Source of the DNA: Candidatus Yaniella excrementavium
GTDB taxonomy: Bacteria > Actinomycetota > Actinomycetes > Actinomycetales > Micrococcaceae
Direction: 5' to 3'
Assembly (NCBI GenBank): GCA_019115865.1
Contig: DXCT01000081.1
Location: 62,001 to 126,000 of the forward strand
DNA length: 64,000 bases
The notes beneath the pieces were generated by a model. That model saw only the letters and a list, made by a program, of their open reading frames with translations, was not told the DNA's origin and searched no databases. The first letter of the stretch is position 1. Each line of letters begins with the position of its first letter. Position numbers and translations under genes: made by a program. Shown in pieces: positions 25,417-34,224 of the stretch.

Positions 25417-26067
25417 GTGAAGATCTCTGAAACTCCCACTCCAGACGGGCGTAATACGCGTTGGGCAGACCACCGTCGTCAGCGGCGCAGTGAGCTTATT
25501 CGTGCAGCCCGCGCTGCCGTCCACATTATTGGTCCCTACGTTTCGATGGAGGAAATCGCCAGCCATGCCGGGACCTCAAAATCCGTGTTCTACCGGTACT
25601 TTGAGGATAAACGGGGATTGCAACACGCTGTTGCTCAAGCCTCAATAGACTTTATGGAAGCCGAGCTAAAAAAAGCGGGAAAATCTGCTACCAGCGCGCA
25701 GGATGGGCTTTTTACAATGGTGCTGTCATATCTGCGTCTCGCCGATTCATCCCCTAATGTCTACAACTTTTCGATCGCTATACCAACCGGCATGGCGATC
25801 ATTACCGAAAATTTGGCACGATTTTTACAACGCAGCGTGGAGAACGTTCTCCCTGAATATAAACAAGACAGTGACTACAAGAACTTGGCATACTACTGGG
25901 CCACCGCAGCCGTTGGATTTGTACGCGCTGCAGGAGAATCATGGATCGCTGATCCCAAACAACGCCAACAACTCAGTGCCGAAGTACTCGCCCGTAGCCT
26001 CTCCGACTGGTTACTCACAGGGATCGATACTTCTGGCACTACGACTAAACCACATCAGGAGCACTAA
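25417..26067 (+). CDS. TetR-family transcriptional regulator
   Basis: The N-terminal 60 residues form a typical TetR helix-turn-helix: RRSELIRAARAAV, VSMEEIASHAGTSKSVFYRYFEDKRGLQHAV. The ligand domain (about 75-215) is all-helical and not assignable to a ligand; neighbours suggest acyl-CoA. I prefer the GTG at 25417 (216 residues) because a -10-like box lies just before it; an in-frame ATG at 25375 would add 14 residues inside the presumed promoter. Its stop overlaps the ACOX start as TAATG, so the two genes form one unit. It probably controls the divergent fadA2-fabG4-hydratase genes too. Confidence 0.85.
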   Translation: MKISETPTPDGRNTRWADHRRQRRSELIRAARAAVHIIGPYVSMEEIASHAGTSKSVFYRYFEDKRGLQHAVAQASIDFMEAELKKAGKSATSAQDGLFTMVLSYLRLADSSPNVYNFSIAIPTGMAIITENLARFLQRSVENVLPEYKQDSDYKNLAYYWATAAVGFVRAAGESWIADPKQRQQLSAEVLARSLSDWLLTGIDTSGTTTKPHQEH

Positions 26068-28100
26068 TGTCGTCCGAGCATAAAAATCTACGAGTAAACA
26101 AAGACGAACTTCAACAGCACCTCCTTGGTCCTTGGGCAGAAGACCGGCGCCATCTGCGTAAGGTAATGGAAGAGCCCCTTTTCCATTACCAATTCAACCT
26201 CACTAAGGAGGACCAACGTGAGTTGACCCTGCAACAGATCCAGGAACTAGCTGATCGAAAGCTCATTGGCAAAGCGTATCCCAAAGCTTTTGGTGGCAAG
26301 GAAGATCCCGGTGGCAATGTCGCAGGATTCGCTGAAATGTTCCATGCTAACCCGTCCATGCAGATTAAGGGCGGCGTTCAGTGGGGCCTTTTCGGTTCCG
26401 CTATTTTAACACTGGGTAATGACGAACAGCATCAGCGGTGGCTGCCGGGTGTCTTGAATCTTGAACTGCCTGGTGTATATGCAATGACAGAAATTGGTCA
26501 CGGGTCCGACGTTGGAAACGTCGATACAACCGCTACCTTTATCCCTGAAGACAATGAGTTCGAAATTCACACGCCGTTTCGGGCTGCTTGGAAAGAGTTC
26601 CTTGGCAACGCGGCCAAAGATGGTAAAGCAGCAGTGGTATTTGCGCAGCTAATCACGAAGAACGTCAATTACGGTGTGCACGCTTTCTTCGTGCCATTGC
26701 GCGATGCTGATGGAAACTTTTTACCTGGTGTCGGTGGCGAGGACGACGGCTTCAAGGGTGGTCTCAATGGTATTGATAATGGCCGTCTGCACTTTACAAA
26801 TGTGCGGATTCCAAGAACGAACCTGCTGAATAAATTAGGTGACGTCGATGAGAATGGCGATTACAGCACGTCGATCCCGTCCTCCGGGCGCAGGTTTTTC
26901 ACTATGTTGGGTGCACTGGTCCAAGGCCGTGTCTCTCTTGCTACGACTGCTGCAAATGCTTCAGCCCTGGCACTTACCGGTGCCATCACCTACGGAAACC
27001 AACGACGTCAGTTCAACGCAGCGTCGGATATCGAAGAGCAGGTCTTGCTGGACTACGGGCTGCATCAACGACGTTTGATTGACCGCTTGGCTCGGACATA
27101 TGCCGACATTTTTACCTCTAACGACCTGTTGTTGAAATTTCATGAGGTGTTCTCGGGCCAAGATGACTCCGACGACAACCGACAAGAACTTGAAACACTG
27201 GCCGCAGGAATTAAAGCCGTCACGACGTGGAATGCTCTGGACACCTTTCAAGAATCTAGAGAAGCAACCGGTGGGGCAGGTTATATCGCATCCAAGAACC
27301 GCTTCGGTGCCCTACGCGATGATCTAGATATTTACACCACCTTCGAAGGTGACAATAACGTACTGTTGCAACTGGTAGGCCGACGTCTCCTAGGTGATTT
27401 TTCAAAGGAATTAGCGAATCCTTCGTTCAAGGTCCTCAGCCGTTATGTTGTCGAGCGTGCAGAGCAGACGCTCTACGAACGCTCCGGACTACGTCGTGTA
27501 GTACAACAGGTAAGTGATATTGGCTCAGACCGCCGGTCTGCAACGTGGTTGAAGGACACAGAGGTACAGCGCAGCCTCTTTACAGATCGTGTGCGTACTC
27601 AGATTGCTGAAGTTGCAGAGGCACTGCGTCCTGTCGCTAAGAAATCTCAAGCAGAACAGGCCAGAGTCTTCAACGAAAATCAATTCGAACTCATTAAAGC
27701 GTCGAAATCCCATGCCCAGCTTCTGCAGTGGGAATCGTTTACGAATGCGCTCGACGAGGTCAAAGATGCTGAGACTTTGAAGATTATGACGTGGATGCGT
27801 GATTTGTTCGCCCTTTCCACGATTGAAGAAGACCTAGGCTGGTTTATTGAATACGGACGAATCTCGCAGCAACGCGCGCGGACACTACGTGAGTACACAA
27901 ACCGTCTAGCTGCTCGACTACGGCCACATGCTCAAGACCTCGTTGATGCATTTGGCTATAACCAAAACCACCTGCGTATGGATATTACCTCAGGAATCGA
28001 GCGCGAGCGACAAGATGAGGCCATGGAATATTATCGTCGCCTTCGTGCCTCTGGTGATGCTCCGATTCCTGAAAAAGTGTACCGAGCACGTCAAAACTAA
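26067..28100 (+). CDS. Acyl-CoA oxidase-type flavoprotein
   Basis: The 677-residue length and motifs fit acyl-CoA oxidases (ACOX) rather than the shorter dehydrogenases: GVYAMTEIGHGSDVGNVDTTATF (about residues 136-158, FAD/substrate), KEFLGNAAKDGKAAVVFAQL, a FAD-binding GRVSLATTAANASALAL (about 285) and TTFEGDNNVLLQLVGRRLL (about 425), where Glu is the predicted catalytic base. The last 200 residues are the helical ACOX C-domain. Oxidases pass electrons to oxygen and release H2O2. At this place in M. tuberculosis the gene is fadE5, a dehydrogenase, so the first beta-oxidation step seems supplied by a different class here. No peroxisome-type signal applies. Confidence 0.88.
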   Translation: MSSEHKNLRVNKDELQQHLLGPWAEDRRHLRKVMEEPLFHYQFNLTKEDQRELTLQQIQELADRKLIGKAYPKAFGGKEDPGGNVAGFAEMFHANPSMQIKGGVQWGLFGSAILTLGNDEQHQRWLPGVLNLELPGVYAMTEIGHGSDVGNVDTTATFIPEDNEFEIHTPFRAAWKEFLGNAAKDGKAAVVFAQLITKNVNYGVHAFFVPLRDADGNFLPGVGGEDDGFKGGLNGIDNGRLHFTNVRIPRTNLLNKLGDVDENGDYSTSIPSSGRRFFTMLGALVQGRVSLATTAANASALALTGAITYGNQRRQFNAASDIEEQVLLDYGLHQRRLIDRLARTYADIFTSNDLLLKFHEVFSGQDDSDDNRQELETLAAGIKAVTTWNALDTFQESREATGGAGYIASKNRFGALRDDLDIYTTFEGDNNVLLQLVGRRLLGDFSKELANPSFKVLSRYVVERAEQTLYERSGLRRVVQQVSDIGSDRRSATWLKDTEVQRSLFTDRVRTQIAEVAEALRPVAKKSQAEQARVFNENQFELIKASKSHAQLLQWESFTNALDEVKDAETLKIMTWMRDLFALSTIEEDLGWFIEYGRISQQRARTLREYTNRLAARLRPHAQDLVDAFGYNQNHLRMDITSGIERERQDEAMEYYRRLRASGDAPIPEKVYRARQN

Positions 28101-28124
28101 GCAGCTAGATACCCAACCACACGT

Positions 28125-28163
28125 CACTGTGTCGCCGTTGTCTAAATAAACGGCGACACAGTG
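28125..28163 (+). terminator. Terminator after the acyl-CoA oxidase gene
   Basis: A 15-bp perfect stem, CACTGTGTCGCCGTT (28125-28139) with AACGGCGACACAGTG (28149-28163), loop 9 bases. No thymine run follows. Confidence 0.75.
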
Positions 28164-28237
28164 CGTTAACATCCTGCAGCGATACCGAATAAAAATGTCT
28201 CGTTATATGACCGAGCTATTCCAAGACGAGTGATTGA

Positions 28238-30892
28238 ATGAGAGCCATGTCGAATACTGCACTGTTAGATGATGCTCGCCTGACACGGGAGGAAGCTCGA
28301 AATCGTTCTGAACTCATTGAGATAGCAAGTTATCATCTTGAGCTTGATCTGCGTGATGCAATGGACCTTGAGCAAGCCACTTTTCCGGTCACCACTACCC
28401 TGCACTTCACGTCGACCATAGTGGGCGCGGAAACGTTTCTAAATTATCTGGGCGATACGGTGGAATCCATAGTTCTAAATGGTGAAGAACTTGATGCAGA
28501 CCTGGTGGCGGGCTCAGCCAGGATCCTGTTGCCGGATCTAGGAGCGGAAAATACCGTAGTGATTCGCTCGCAAAGTTTCTTTTCACGTTCGGGTGAAGGC
28601 TTGCATCGTTTTGTGGACCCCGTCGACGGGCAAGTGTATTTGTATTCCCAGTTTGAACCTGCAGATGCACGCAGAGTGTATCCCAATATGGAGCAACCTG
28701 ATCTCAAAGCCGCTTTTCACGTGACCATGATTGGCCCGGATACCTGGACGATTGCCTCGAATGGCGTCGAAACTGATCGTGAGCAGTTGGCTGAAGGCAT
28801 CGTGAGGGTAGGTTTTGCGCCAACTAAACCCACCTCGACTTATCTAACGACGTTTTTAGCAGGGCCTTATGCGGAGTTTGTAGATGTCTGGAACGGTCAT
28901 GAGCAAACCGGAGCCGAATCGATCGATTTGCGGATCTTTACCAGGCAATCCCTGGTTGACCATGTTGACGCCGCAGCGCTCTTTGAGCAGACTCAACGAG
29001 GGTTGACGTGGTTTCATGAACAGTTCCAAGTTGCATATCCATGGGGTAAATATGACCAGGCGTTTGTACCCGAATACAACCTCGGGGCAATGGAAAATCC
29101 GGGTCTCGTGACGTTTAACGAAGCCTATATTTTTACTTCCCGAGCGACCATATCGCAGTATACCGGCAGGGCAACGACCATTATGCACGAAATGTGCCAC
29201 ATGTGGTTCGGTAACCTCGTCACCATGAAGTGGTGGGATGATTTGTGGTTAAAAGAATCATTCGCGGACTTTTTTGGCTCGAAAGCCGTAGCTGATGCAA
29301 CTGAGCTGCCAGGTGCGTGGCAATCATTTGCTCATCAACGTAAAGCGTGGGCCTATCTCCAGGACTCCTACCCCACGACCCATCCAATTGTTGCGGATAT
29401 TGTCGACCTTGAGGCCGCGCGTCAGAACTTCGATGGCATTACCTATGCAAAGGGAGCTGCTGTTATTAAGCAGTTGTTCCACTATGTAGGTGAGTGTGCA
29501 TTTCTCCAGGCATGTCGCACTTACTTCGAACGTTTTGCCTTTGGAAGTGCCGAACTAGTGGATTTCCTAAAAATCCTTGAAGAAGTTTCAAACAAAGATA
29601 TGCGTGAGTGGTCGTCCGCCTGGTTGGAGACTTCTGGCCCGACAACACTGCGCCCAATCCTTGAACCGCCCGGCAGGGTCACAGTACGGCAAGAATCAAC
29701 TGATCCTGTAACCGGCAAAACAGTGCTCCGACCGCACCACCTCTTCGTATCTGTCTTTACTCTCGACGATGACGAACAACTGGTCAGTACCGATGAATCC
29801 GAAGTGGTCCTACCAGGCGGTGAATCATCAGTGGTTATAGAAAATCTCATGCTTCCAACGGATCGACCCCGTGTGATACTGGTTAATCACCACGACCAAA
29901 CCTACGCCCAAGTGACTTTTGACCAGGCTTCGTTAGAGGCTGTTACGGCCTATCCAATCGTTGATCCTAACTCCACTGCGATCGCAACTGTCTGGTCGAC
30001 GCTCTGGACCATGGTCCGAAATGCAACACTACCTGCCGCAACTTTTGTACGAGCTGCAGCCAAACTTAGTAACTCTATCGATGACGTGTCGATGCATGCC
30101 AAAGTGCTGCAACAAGCCGTCACAGCGATACAAGAGTTCGCACCCGAAGGTCAGCGTAAGCGACTGACCAAGATTCTCAGCACTGCTCTGCTGGACAGTC
30201 TTATTCAGCTGGATGCTGGCTCGGATCGGCAGCGATCGGTTGCACGGGCCTTAGCCGTCTTGAGTCACGACACAGACGCGTTGGCGGCTGAGATAACATT
30301 CTTGCTTGCCGGTGACGAAACGTCCGAGCTCTCGCCCGGTTTGCAAATTGATGACGAAATGAAATGGTTATTACTAATCAGTATGGCGTCTCTAGAACGG
30401 ATAGATATTACCCGTCTGGATGATGAGCTTGCTGCCGCGCCCACTGCTACAAATGAATTGAATTATCGTACCGCTGTAGCGGCACTGCCCGATCAAGCGC
30501 GTCGCACGGCTCTATGGATGCAGATTTATAATGGCGTGGATACCGAAGGAACGCCACTGAGTAATGCCCAGATCACAGCGACTGCCCAAGGCTTGTCAAC
30601 ATCACAACCGAGGTTTCTTGCACAACATTTGCAAACACTCTTGGAGGGACTCATGTTTATCTGGAATTCTCGGTCCAATAATCTGGCAACCAGAACAATC
30701 AATGGCCTATTTCCTTTGAACCACAAGCCGATCAAAGGCGGTCCAGTGGTCCAAGAGAATCATCCTGTGGTCGTCAACGTCGATGCTTGGTTAGGTCAAT
30801 ATCCAGATGCACCAGCAGCGTTGCAGCGTATAGTACGTGAACGTCGTGCGGATGTAGTCAACAGATTGGTAGCTCAGGCCACGAAGTTTTAG
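28238..30892 (+). CDS. pepN: Aminopeptidase N (M1 family)
   Basis: An 884-residue zinc aminopeptidase releasing N-terminal residues from peptides. The M1 markers are GAMEN (in YNLGAMENPGLVTF, about residues 285-298) and the zinc site HEMCHMWFGN followed 18 residues later by the third ligand in LKESFADFFG (about 320-350). The C-terminal half is the long helical ERAP1-like domain. No signal peptide is seen, so it acts in the cytoplasm. The start is either the ATG at 28238 or one three codons on (28247). The stop overlaps the stop of the convergent lipoate ligase gene by three bases. Confidence 0.96.
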   Translation: MRAMSNTALLDDARLTREEARNRSELIEIASYHLELDLRDAMDLEQATFPVTTTLHFTSTIVGAETFLNYLGDTVESIVLNGEELDADLVAGSARILLPDLGAENTVVIRSQSFFSRSGEGLHRFVDPVDGQVYLYSQFEPADARRVYPNMEQPDLKAAFHVTMIGPDTWTIASNGVETDREQLAEGIVRVGFAPTKPTSTYLTTFLAGPYAEFVDVWNGHEQTGAESIDLRIFTRQSLVDHVDAAALFEQTQRGLTWFHEQFQVAYPWGKYDQAFVPEYNLGAMENPGLVTFNEAYIFTSRATISQYTGRATTIMHEMCHMWFGNLVTMKWWDDLWLKESFADFFGSKAVADATELPGAWQSFAHQRKAWAYLQDSYPTTHPIVADIVDLEAARQNFDGITYAKGAAVIKQLFHYVGECAFLQACRTYFERFAFGSAELVDFLKILEEVSNKDMREWSSAWLETSGPTTLRPILEPPGRVTVRQESTDPVTGKTVLRPHHLFVSVFTLDDDEQLVSTDESEVVLPGGESSVVIENLMLPTDRPRVILVNHHDQTYAQVTFDQASLEAVTAYPIVDPNSTAIATVWSTLWTMVRNATLPAATFVRAAAKLSNSIDDVSMHAKVLQQAVTAIQEFAPEGQRKRLTKILSTALLDSLIQLDAGSDRQRSVARALAVLSHDTDALAAEITFLLAGDETSELSPGLQIDDEMKWLLLISMASLERIDITRLDDELAAAPTATNELNYRTAVAALPDQARRTALWMQIYNGVDTEGTPLSNAQITATAQGLSTSQPRFLAQHLQTLLEGLMFIWNSRSNNLATRTINGLFPLNHKPIKGGPVVQENHPVVVNVDAWLGQYPDAPAALQRIVRERRADVVNRLVAQATKF

Positions 30893-31977
30893 GGAACGCG
30901 GTGGATCCATTCATTTGTCATAAATTTTTTCTCCGCTAGAGCTTCTGCTCTCGTGAGCTCATCGGCGGTGATTTCCCGAGTTTTCGCGGAATAGCGTTCA
31001 GCAAAGGTATCGATCATGACATCCCAGATATCTGACCGTGACATTCCGGTCTGTCGACGTAACGGATCCACGCGTGCTTGCGCTGAGGTAATCCCCTTGT
31101 CGGAGATCTTTTCACGCCCAATACGTAGGACATCTGTCATCTTTTGCGCGTCAATGTCGTAGGACATAGTCACGTGATGCAGCATCGAACCTGCTGCTAA
31201 ACGTTTCTGCGCTGCCCCACCGATCTTTCCTTCGGGAGTCGCTATATCATTGAGTGGCTCATAGAAGGCTTTCACCTGCATTCGAGCTAAAGCATCCATC
31301 ACCCATGCGTCCAAGAAAGGATATGAATCAGTAAAGCTCATCCCGTCGACGATGGAGGTCGGAGTATAGAGCGAATATGTGACTGCATTGTCTGCTTCCA
31401 TAAACATTGCGCCACCGCCAGATACTCGACGAACGACTTTAATATTGTGTTTTGCTACAGCATCTGGATCGACTTCATTACTGTAACTTTGGAACGACCC
31501 GATGACCACGGAAGGATCAGAGTCAGGCCAGCGCCATAAACGCATCGCCGGTCGAGTTCTTCCAGCTGCAACGTCTTCGGTCAGAATCTGATCAAGCGCG
31601 ACTTGAGTAAAGATTGGTATTTCCGTTGGCAGAATGATTTCCCAATCATGGTCCTGCCATCTGGTAGCGAACCCGGTTGCGCGACGAACAGCAGTGGCTA
31701 CCGCATGCGCATCGAAGCCAAACATTACCACGGTGTCATCAAGAGCTGAATTGACTGCGTCAGCGATGACTTTATGACTTGCATCGTAGTTCAAACCGAC
31801 TAGCGCAGCGTTGATTTCTGCAAGTGCTTCATCAGGTTCCAGAAAAAAGTCACCGTTGATATTGGCTCTGGAAATAATCCCCTCGGCTACATCGAGATCA
31901 GCGATCACCAACTTGCCACCAGGTACTTTAAACTCGCCGTGAAACTGTTCGCCATCAAACGCTTGTGTCGCAGTCAT
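30889..31977 (-). CDS. lplA: Lipoate-protein ligase with N-terminal accessory domain (permuted order)
   Basis: Residues 105-345 form a biotin/lipoate ligase catalytic domain with RLWRWPDSDPSVVIGSFQSYSNEVD, the lipoate-binding VVRRVSGGGAMFME (about 180-193) and KIGGAAQKRLAAGSMLHHVTMSYD. Residues 8-100 (FKVPGGKLVIADLDV, GDFFLEPDEALAEINAALVGL) resemble the accessory domain that in E. coli LplA is C-terminal. Here it comes first. The enzyme would attach lipoic acid (or octanoate) to the E2 and GcvH proteins. Domain identity of the N-terminal part is by motif only. The gene is monocistronic, converging on pepN. Confidence 0.86.
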   Translation of the reverse strand: MTATQAFDGEQFHGEFKVPGGKLVIADLDVAEGIISRANINGDFFLEPDEALAEINAALVGLNYDASHKVIADAVNSALDDTVVMFGFDAHAVATAVRRATGFATRWQDHDWEIILPTEIPIFTQVALDQILTEDVAAGRTRPAMRLWRWPDSDPSVVIGSFQSYSNEVDPDAVAKHNIKVVRRVSGGGAMFMEADNAVTYSLYTPTSIVDGMSFTDSYPFLDAWVMDALARMQVKAFYEPLNDIATPEGKIGGAAQKRLAAGSMLHHVTMSYDIDAQKMTDVLRIGREKISDKGITSAQARVDPLRRQTGMSRSDIWDVMIDTFAERYSAKTREITADELTRAEALAEKKFMTNEWIHRVP

Positions 31978-32112
31978 AGATCCAGTTTACTTGCAGCACC
32001 TGCAGTGGCGTGAAATATGTGTCTCGACGTAAGGTTCGGTAGTGAATATGACATTGTGGAACCAGTCACGTCCTACACCCACAAATCACGCCTTCAGGCT
32101 ACCCTGTTGAGT

Positions 32113-32670
32113 ATGGGGAATTCACAGCAGGTTGTTGCAACTGGTTGGCATAAGGCAGGCATTCTAGGTGGTTGGATTGCGACCTTTCTTCTCGCAGCGT
32201 GGATTCTCATACCACGACTTGTGATTGGCACCGAAGTTCCCATTGCAATGGCGATGACTGTTTTTTTGCCGATCGTTGTTGTTGCTATCGGAACCTCGGC
32301 ACTTGGGATACCGACATCGCGCGGGCAGAGTCCGAGTAAGAGAACCGTTGTTTGGCTGTGGTTTTCTTTTCTCAATGCATTTATCGTTGGCCTTTTCTTC
32401 CCAGATGACACGATTTTTTCTGCGAGCTCACATGAACAAGCCACTGCCCTGGTAGCGGTGCTGTTTGGCTCAGCCTGGGAAGGTGCGGGATCCGCGATAG
32501 CAAATCCGGCGGCGATCATCATGATTATTTCCGGCATCATTGCAGCTGTCTTTGCATCGCTCGACTCGCGTGAGGGTGGTCCCATACGAACCGACGATGA
32601 AGACCATTTTCAAGGACACGGTTATTTCGGAATTTTGGGTGAGGACGAATATTATCAGCGGGAACAGTAA
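32113..32670 (+). CDS. Conserved membrane protein of unknown function
   Basis: From the ATG at 32113 the product has 185 residues with four hydrophobic segments: about 14-33, 40-62, 77-96 and 118-148, the last one broken. The soluble C-terminus is acidic (DDEDHFQGHGYFGILGEDEYYQ). An upstream in-frame ATG at 32017 would add 32 non-hydrophobic residues. I prefer 32113 because TACCCT lies 8 bases before it, a possible -10 for a leaderless message. I do not recognise the family. The 3' end overlaps the presumed 5' part of the FUSC gene. Confidence 0.7.
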   Translation: MGNSQQVVATGWHKAGILGGWIATFLLAAWILIPRLVIGTEVPIAMAMTVFLPIVVVAIGTSALGIPTSRGQSPSKRTVVWLWFSFLNAFIVGLFFPDDTIFSASSHEQATALVAVLFGSAWEGAGSAIANPAAIIMIISGIIAAVFASLDSREGGPIRTDDEDHFQGHGYFGILGEDEYYQREQ

Positions 32671-32817
32671 TTTCCTAGGCCCCGAGACCAGGCCACTTCG
32701 CAAGATCCGTCAAGCCGCCTTGGCCATCGGTCCACACGCTGGTGCCCACACCGTGTCGCCATACGGGCAGCAACGTCAATCGGTGTACCACTTCTCATCC
32801 TGTATTTCATAGGAAGA
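32639..32817 (+). other. Displaced 5' portion of the FUSC gene (probable frameshift)
   Basis: Translating from a GTG at 32639 gives a basic N-terminus then PLRKIRQAALAIGPHAGAH, up to about 32749. The following bases read in the next frame (from about 32752) give RVAIRAATSIGVPLLILYFIGR, a transmembrane helix running straight into the ATG at 32818 and the rest of the FUSC protein. In the downstream frame there is no ATG, GTG or TTG between the preceding stop (32668-32670) and 32818. So a -1 or +2 shift near 32747-32752 splits what looks like one gene. Confidence 0.6.
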
Positions 32818-33714
32818 ATGGATCTATCGATCTACGCGTCTTTTGGTGCCTTATCATCGCTTTACGGTCGATTTCACTATTATGGTGACCGAGTCCGTAT
32901 GCAACTCGGCGCCGGTCTAATTTTTCTCAGTGTCATGCTGCTTGGCACGCTGTTGGCCATCTTGAATACTGACACCAGTGTGAGGATCATGACACTTGCT
33001 CTTGTTGCAACGCTGGTGACGGGCATCGTTGGTGGCTATAAGTGGCATCCCGGCGGTGCAACGTTTGCTGTGTTTGCAGCTGGTGCAGTAGCGACTATGC
33101 CAGGTGAATGGATTAACCTGGCACAAATTTTCGTGGTGACAAGCGCTGCAGCGCTATTCAGTGTCATACTTACCGCGACATTAGGACTGTTGCGCACCGG
33201 AAGCTGGGCTAAAGTTTTTCGACCTATACGACCCGCCGTATTTCAGGCTGACTGGTCTGTGGCCGTCACAGTGGGTGTAGGGGCGCTCTTAGCTGGTTTG
33301 ATAGGGCAAACATTTGACGACGACCATTGGTATTGGGCGATGGTTGCCGCAAGTGTTGTGTTGGCTGGAGCTGCGACTACGTCTCGAGTGACTCGCAGTA
33401 TTCAACGTTTTATCGGAACCACGTTGGGCGTTTTGATGGCTGGAGCCCTTCTGGGGCTTGAGCTACCAACTCTGGCTGTCATCGGTGTGGTCATCGTTTT
33501 ACAGGCTGTTGCCGAGTTGCTCATAGGTCGGAACTACGGTGTAGGAATGTTGGCCGTCACGCCCTTGGCACTCTTGATGGTTAGTCTATCGAATCCTATT
33601 GAACCGCAAATTTTAGTGGCTGACCGGGTATTTGAGACTTTTATCGGTTCTTTTGTTGGGACTGGTGTCGCACTGGTATCGGCAAAACTCCGCACAGATG
33701 AAATGCGGAAGTAG
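32818..33714 (+). CDS. FUSC-family membrane transporter, N-terminally disrupted
   Basis: The 298-residue open frame starts inside the FUSC domain (IYASFGALSSLYGRF, residues 5-19) and has about nine hydrophobic segments arranged as two repeats separated by a short basic loop (FRPIRPAVFQADW). FUSC proteins are aromatic acid or fusaric acid exporters. The first transmembrane helix lies upstream of this ATG, so translation from here gives a shortened protein. The gene is either a recent pseudogene, uses frameshifting, or carries a sequence error. No partner (HlyD-type) gene is beside it. Confidence 0.72.
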   Translation: MDLSIYASFGALSSLYGRFHYYGDRVRMQLGAGLIFLSVMLLGTLLAILNTDTSVRIMTLALVATLVTGIVGGYKWHPGGATFAVFAAGAVATMPGEWINLAQIFVVTSAAALFSVILTATLGLLRTGSWAKVFRPIRPAVFQADWSVAVTVGVGALLAGLIGQTFDDDHWYWAMVAASVVLAGAATTSRVTRSIQRFIGTTLGVLMAGALLGLELPTLAVIGVVIVLQAVAELLIGRNYGVGMLAVTPLALLMVSLSNPIEPQILVADRVFETFIGSFVGTGVALVSAKLRTDEMRK

Positions 33715-33739
33715 CCTGAAACGAAGCAGACTTAACACA

Positions 33740-33770
33740 AACGGCGTCACACCGATTGTGCGACGCCGTT
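33740..33770. terminator. Terminator between FUSC and rpmE genes
   Basis: AACGGCGTC (33740-33748) pairs with GACGCCGTT (33762-33770). The convergent genes on either side can both use it; TTTTTAAC follows on the minus strand side only weakly. Confidence 0.65.
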
Positions 33771-33798
33771 GTAAAACTGAGTTAAAAAACCGTAGCGG

Positions 33799-34056
33799 TT
33801 ACTTTTTGCCACCAAAGCCTTTGAAGCGAGCGTTGAAACGCTCGACGCGACCAGCGGTATCCAAAATGCGCTGCTTACCGGTGTAGAACGGGTGGGAAGC
33901 CGCTGAGATTTCAACGTCGATGACCGGGTAGGTGTTGCCGTCATCCCACTCAGCGGTGCGCTCGGAAGTTGCGGTAGTACGAGTCAGGACGCGTTCGCCC
34001 GACGCTAGGTCATTAAAGATTACGTAGTTGTAATCAGGGTGAATATCTTTTTGCAT
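33799..34056 (-). CDS. rpmE2: 50S ribosomal protein L31, type B
   Basis: The start is the ATG at 34056 with AAGGAA upstream, giving 85 residues; the open frame continues upstream without a better start. [20 protein letters not shown] and the ending [12 protein letters not shown] are typical for type B L31. The Cys residues that bind zinc in type A L31 are absent, so this is the zinc-independent form. In many bacteria type B L31 replaces type A when zinc is scarce and is controlled by Zur. I could not find a clear Zur box upstream, so it may be the only L31 and constitutive. Confidence 0.94.
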   Translation of the reverse strand: MQKDIHPDYNYVIFNDLASGERVLTRTTATSERTAEWDDGNTYPVIDVEISAASHPFYTGKQRILDTAGRVERFNARFKGFGGKK

Positions 34057-34140
34057 GTCTAGTTCCTTCGTTGGTGCCACTGGATTTTGCCAGCCGCACG
34101 AAGACAGAGTTAATAAATTCGGTCGGCAGACCAAGGGACC

Positions 34141-34146
34141 ATATTA
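34141..34146 (-). promoter_or_regulatory. Candidate -10 element for rpmE2
   Basis: On the minus strand TAATAT with a TG two bases before it (extended -10), 85 bases upstream of the rpmE2 start. The -35 is not well conserved. Confidence 0.35.
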
Positions 34147-34224
34147 CAGGTTTAAAACGGAACTAGCATCTTTTTGGCAGTAGCGTGTTCATGCTAGCTG
34201 GCGCAGCTGGTCCTGCATCAGATG

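Noticed and set aside
32540..32812. A 90-codon plus-strand open frame overlapping the membrane protein gene
   Set aside because: Its first part is out of frame with a better gene. Only its end (from about 32639) looks real, as the displaced N-terminus of FUSC.
33799..34134. Longer L31 start at 34134
   Set aside because: The extra 26 residues do not belong to L31, and the ATG at 34056 has a good ribosome site.
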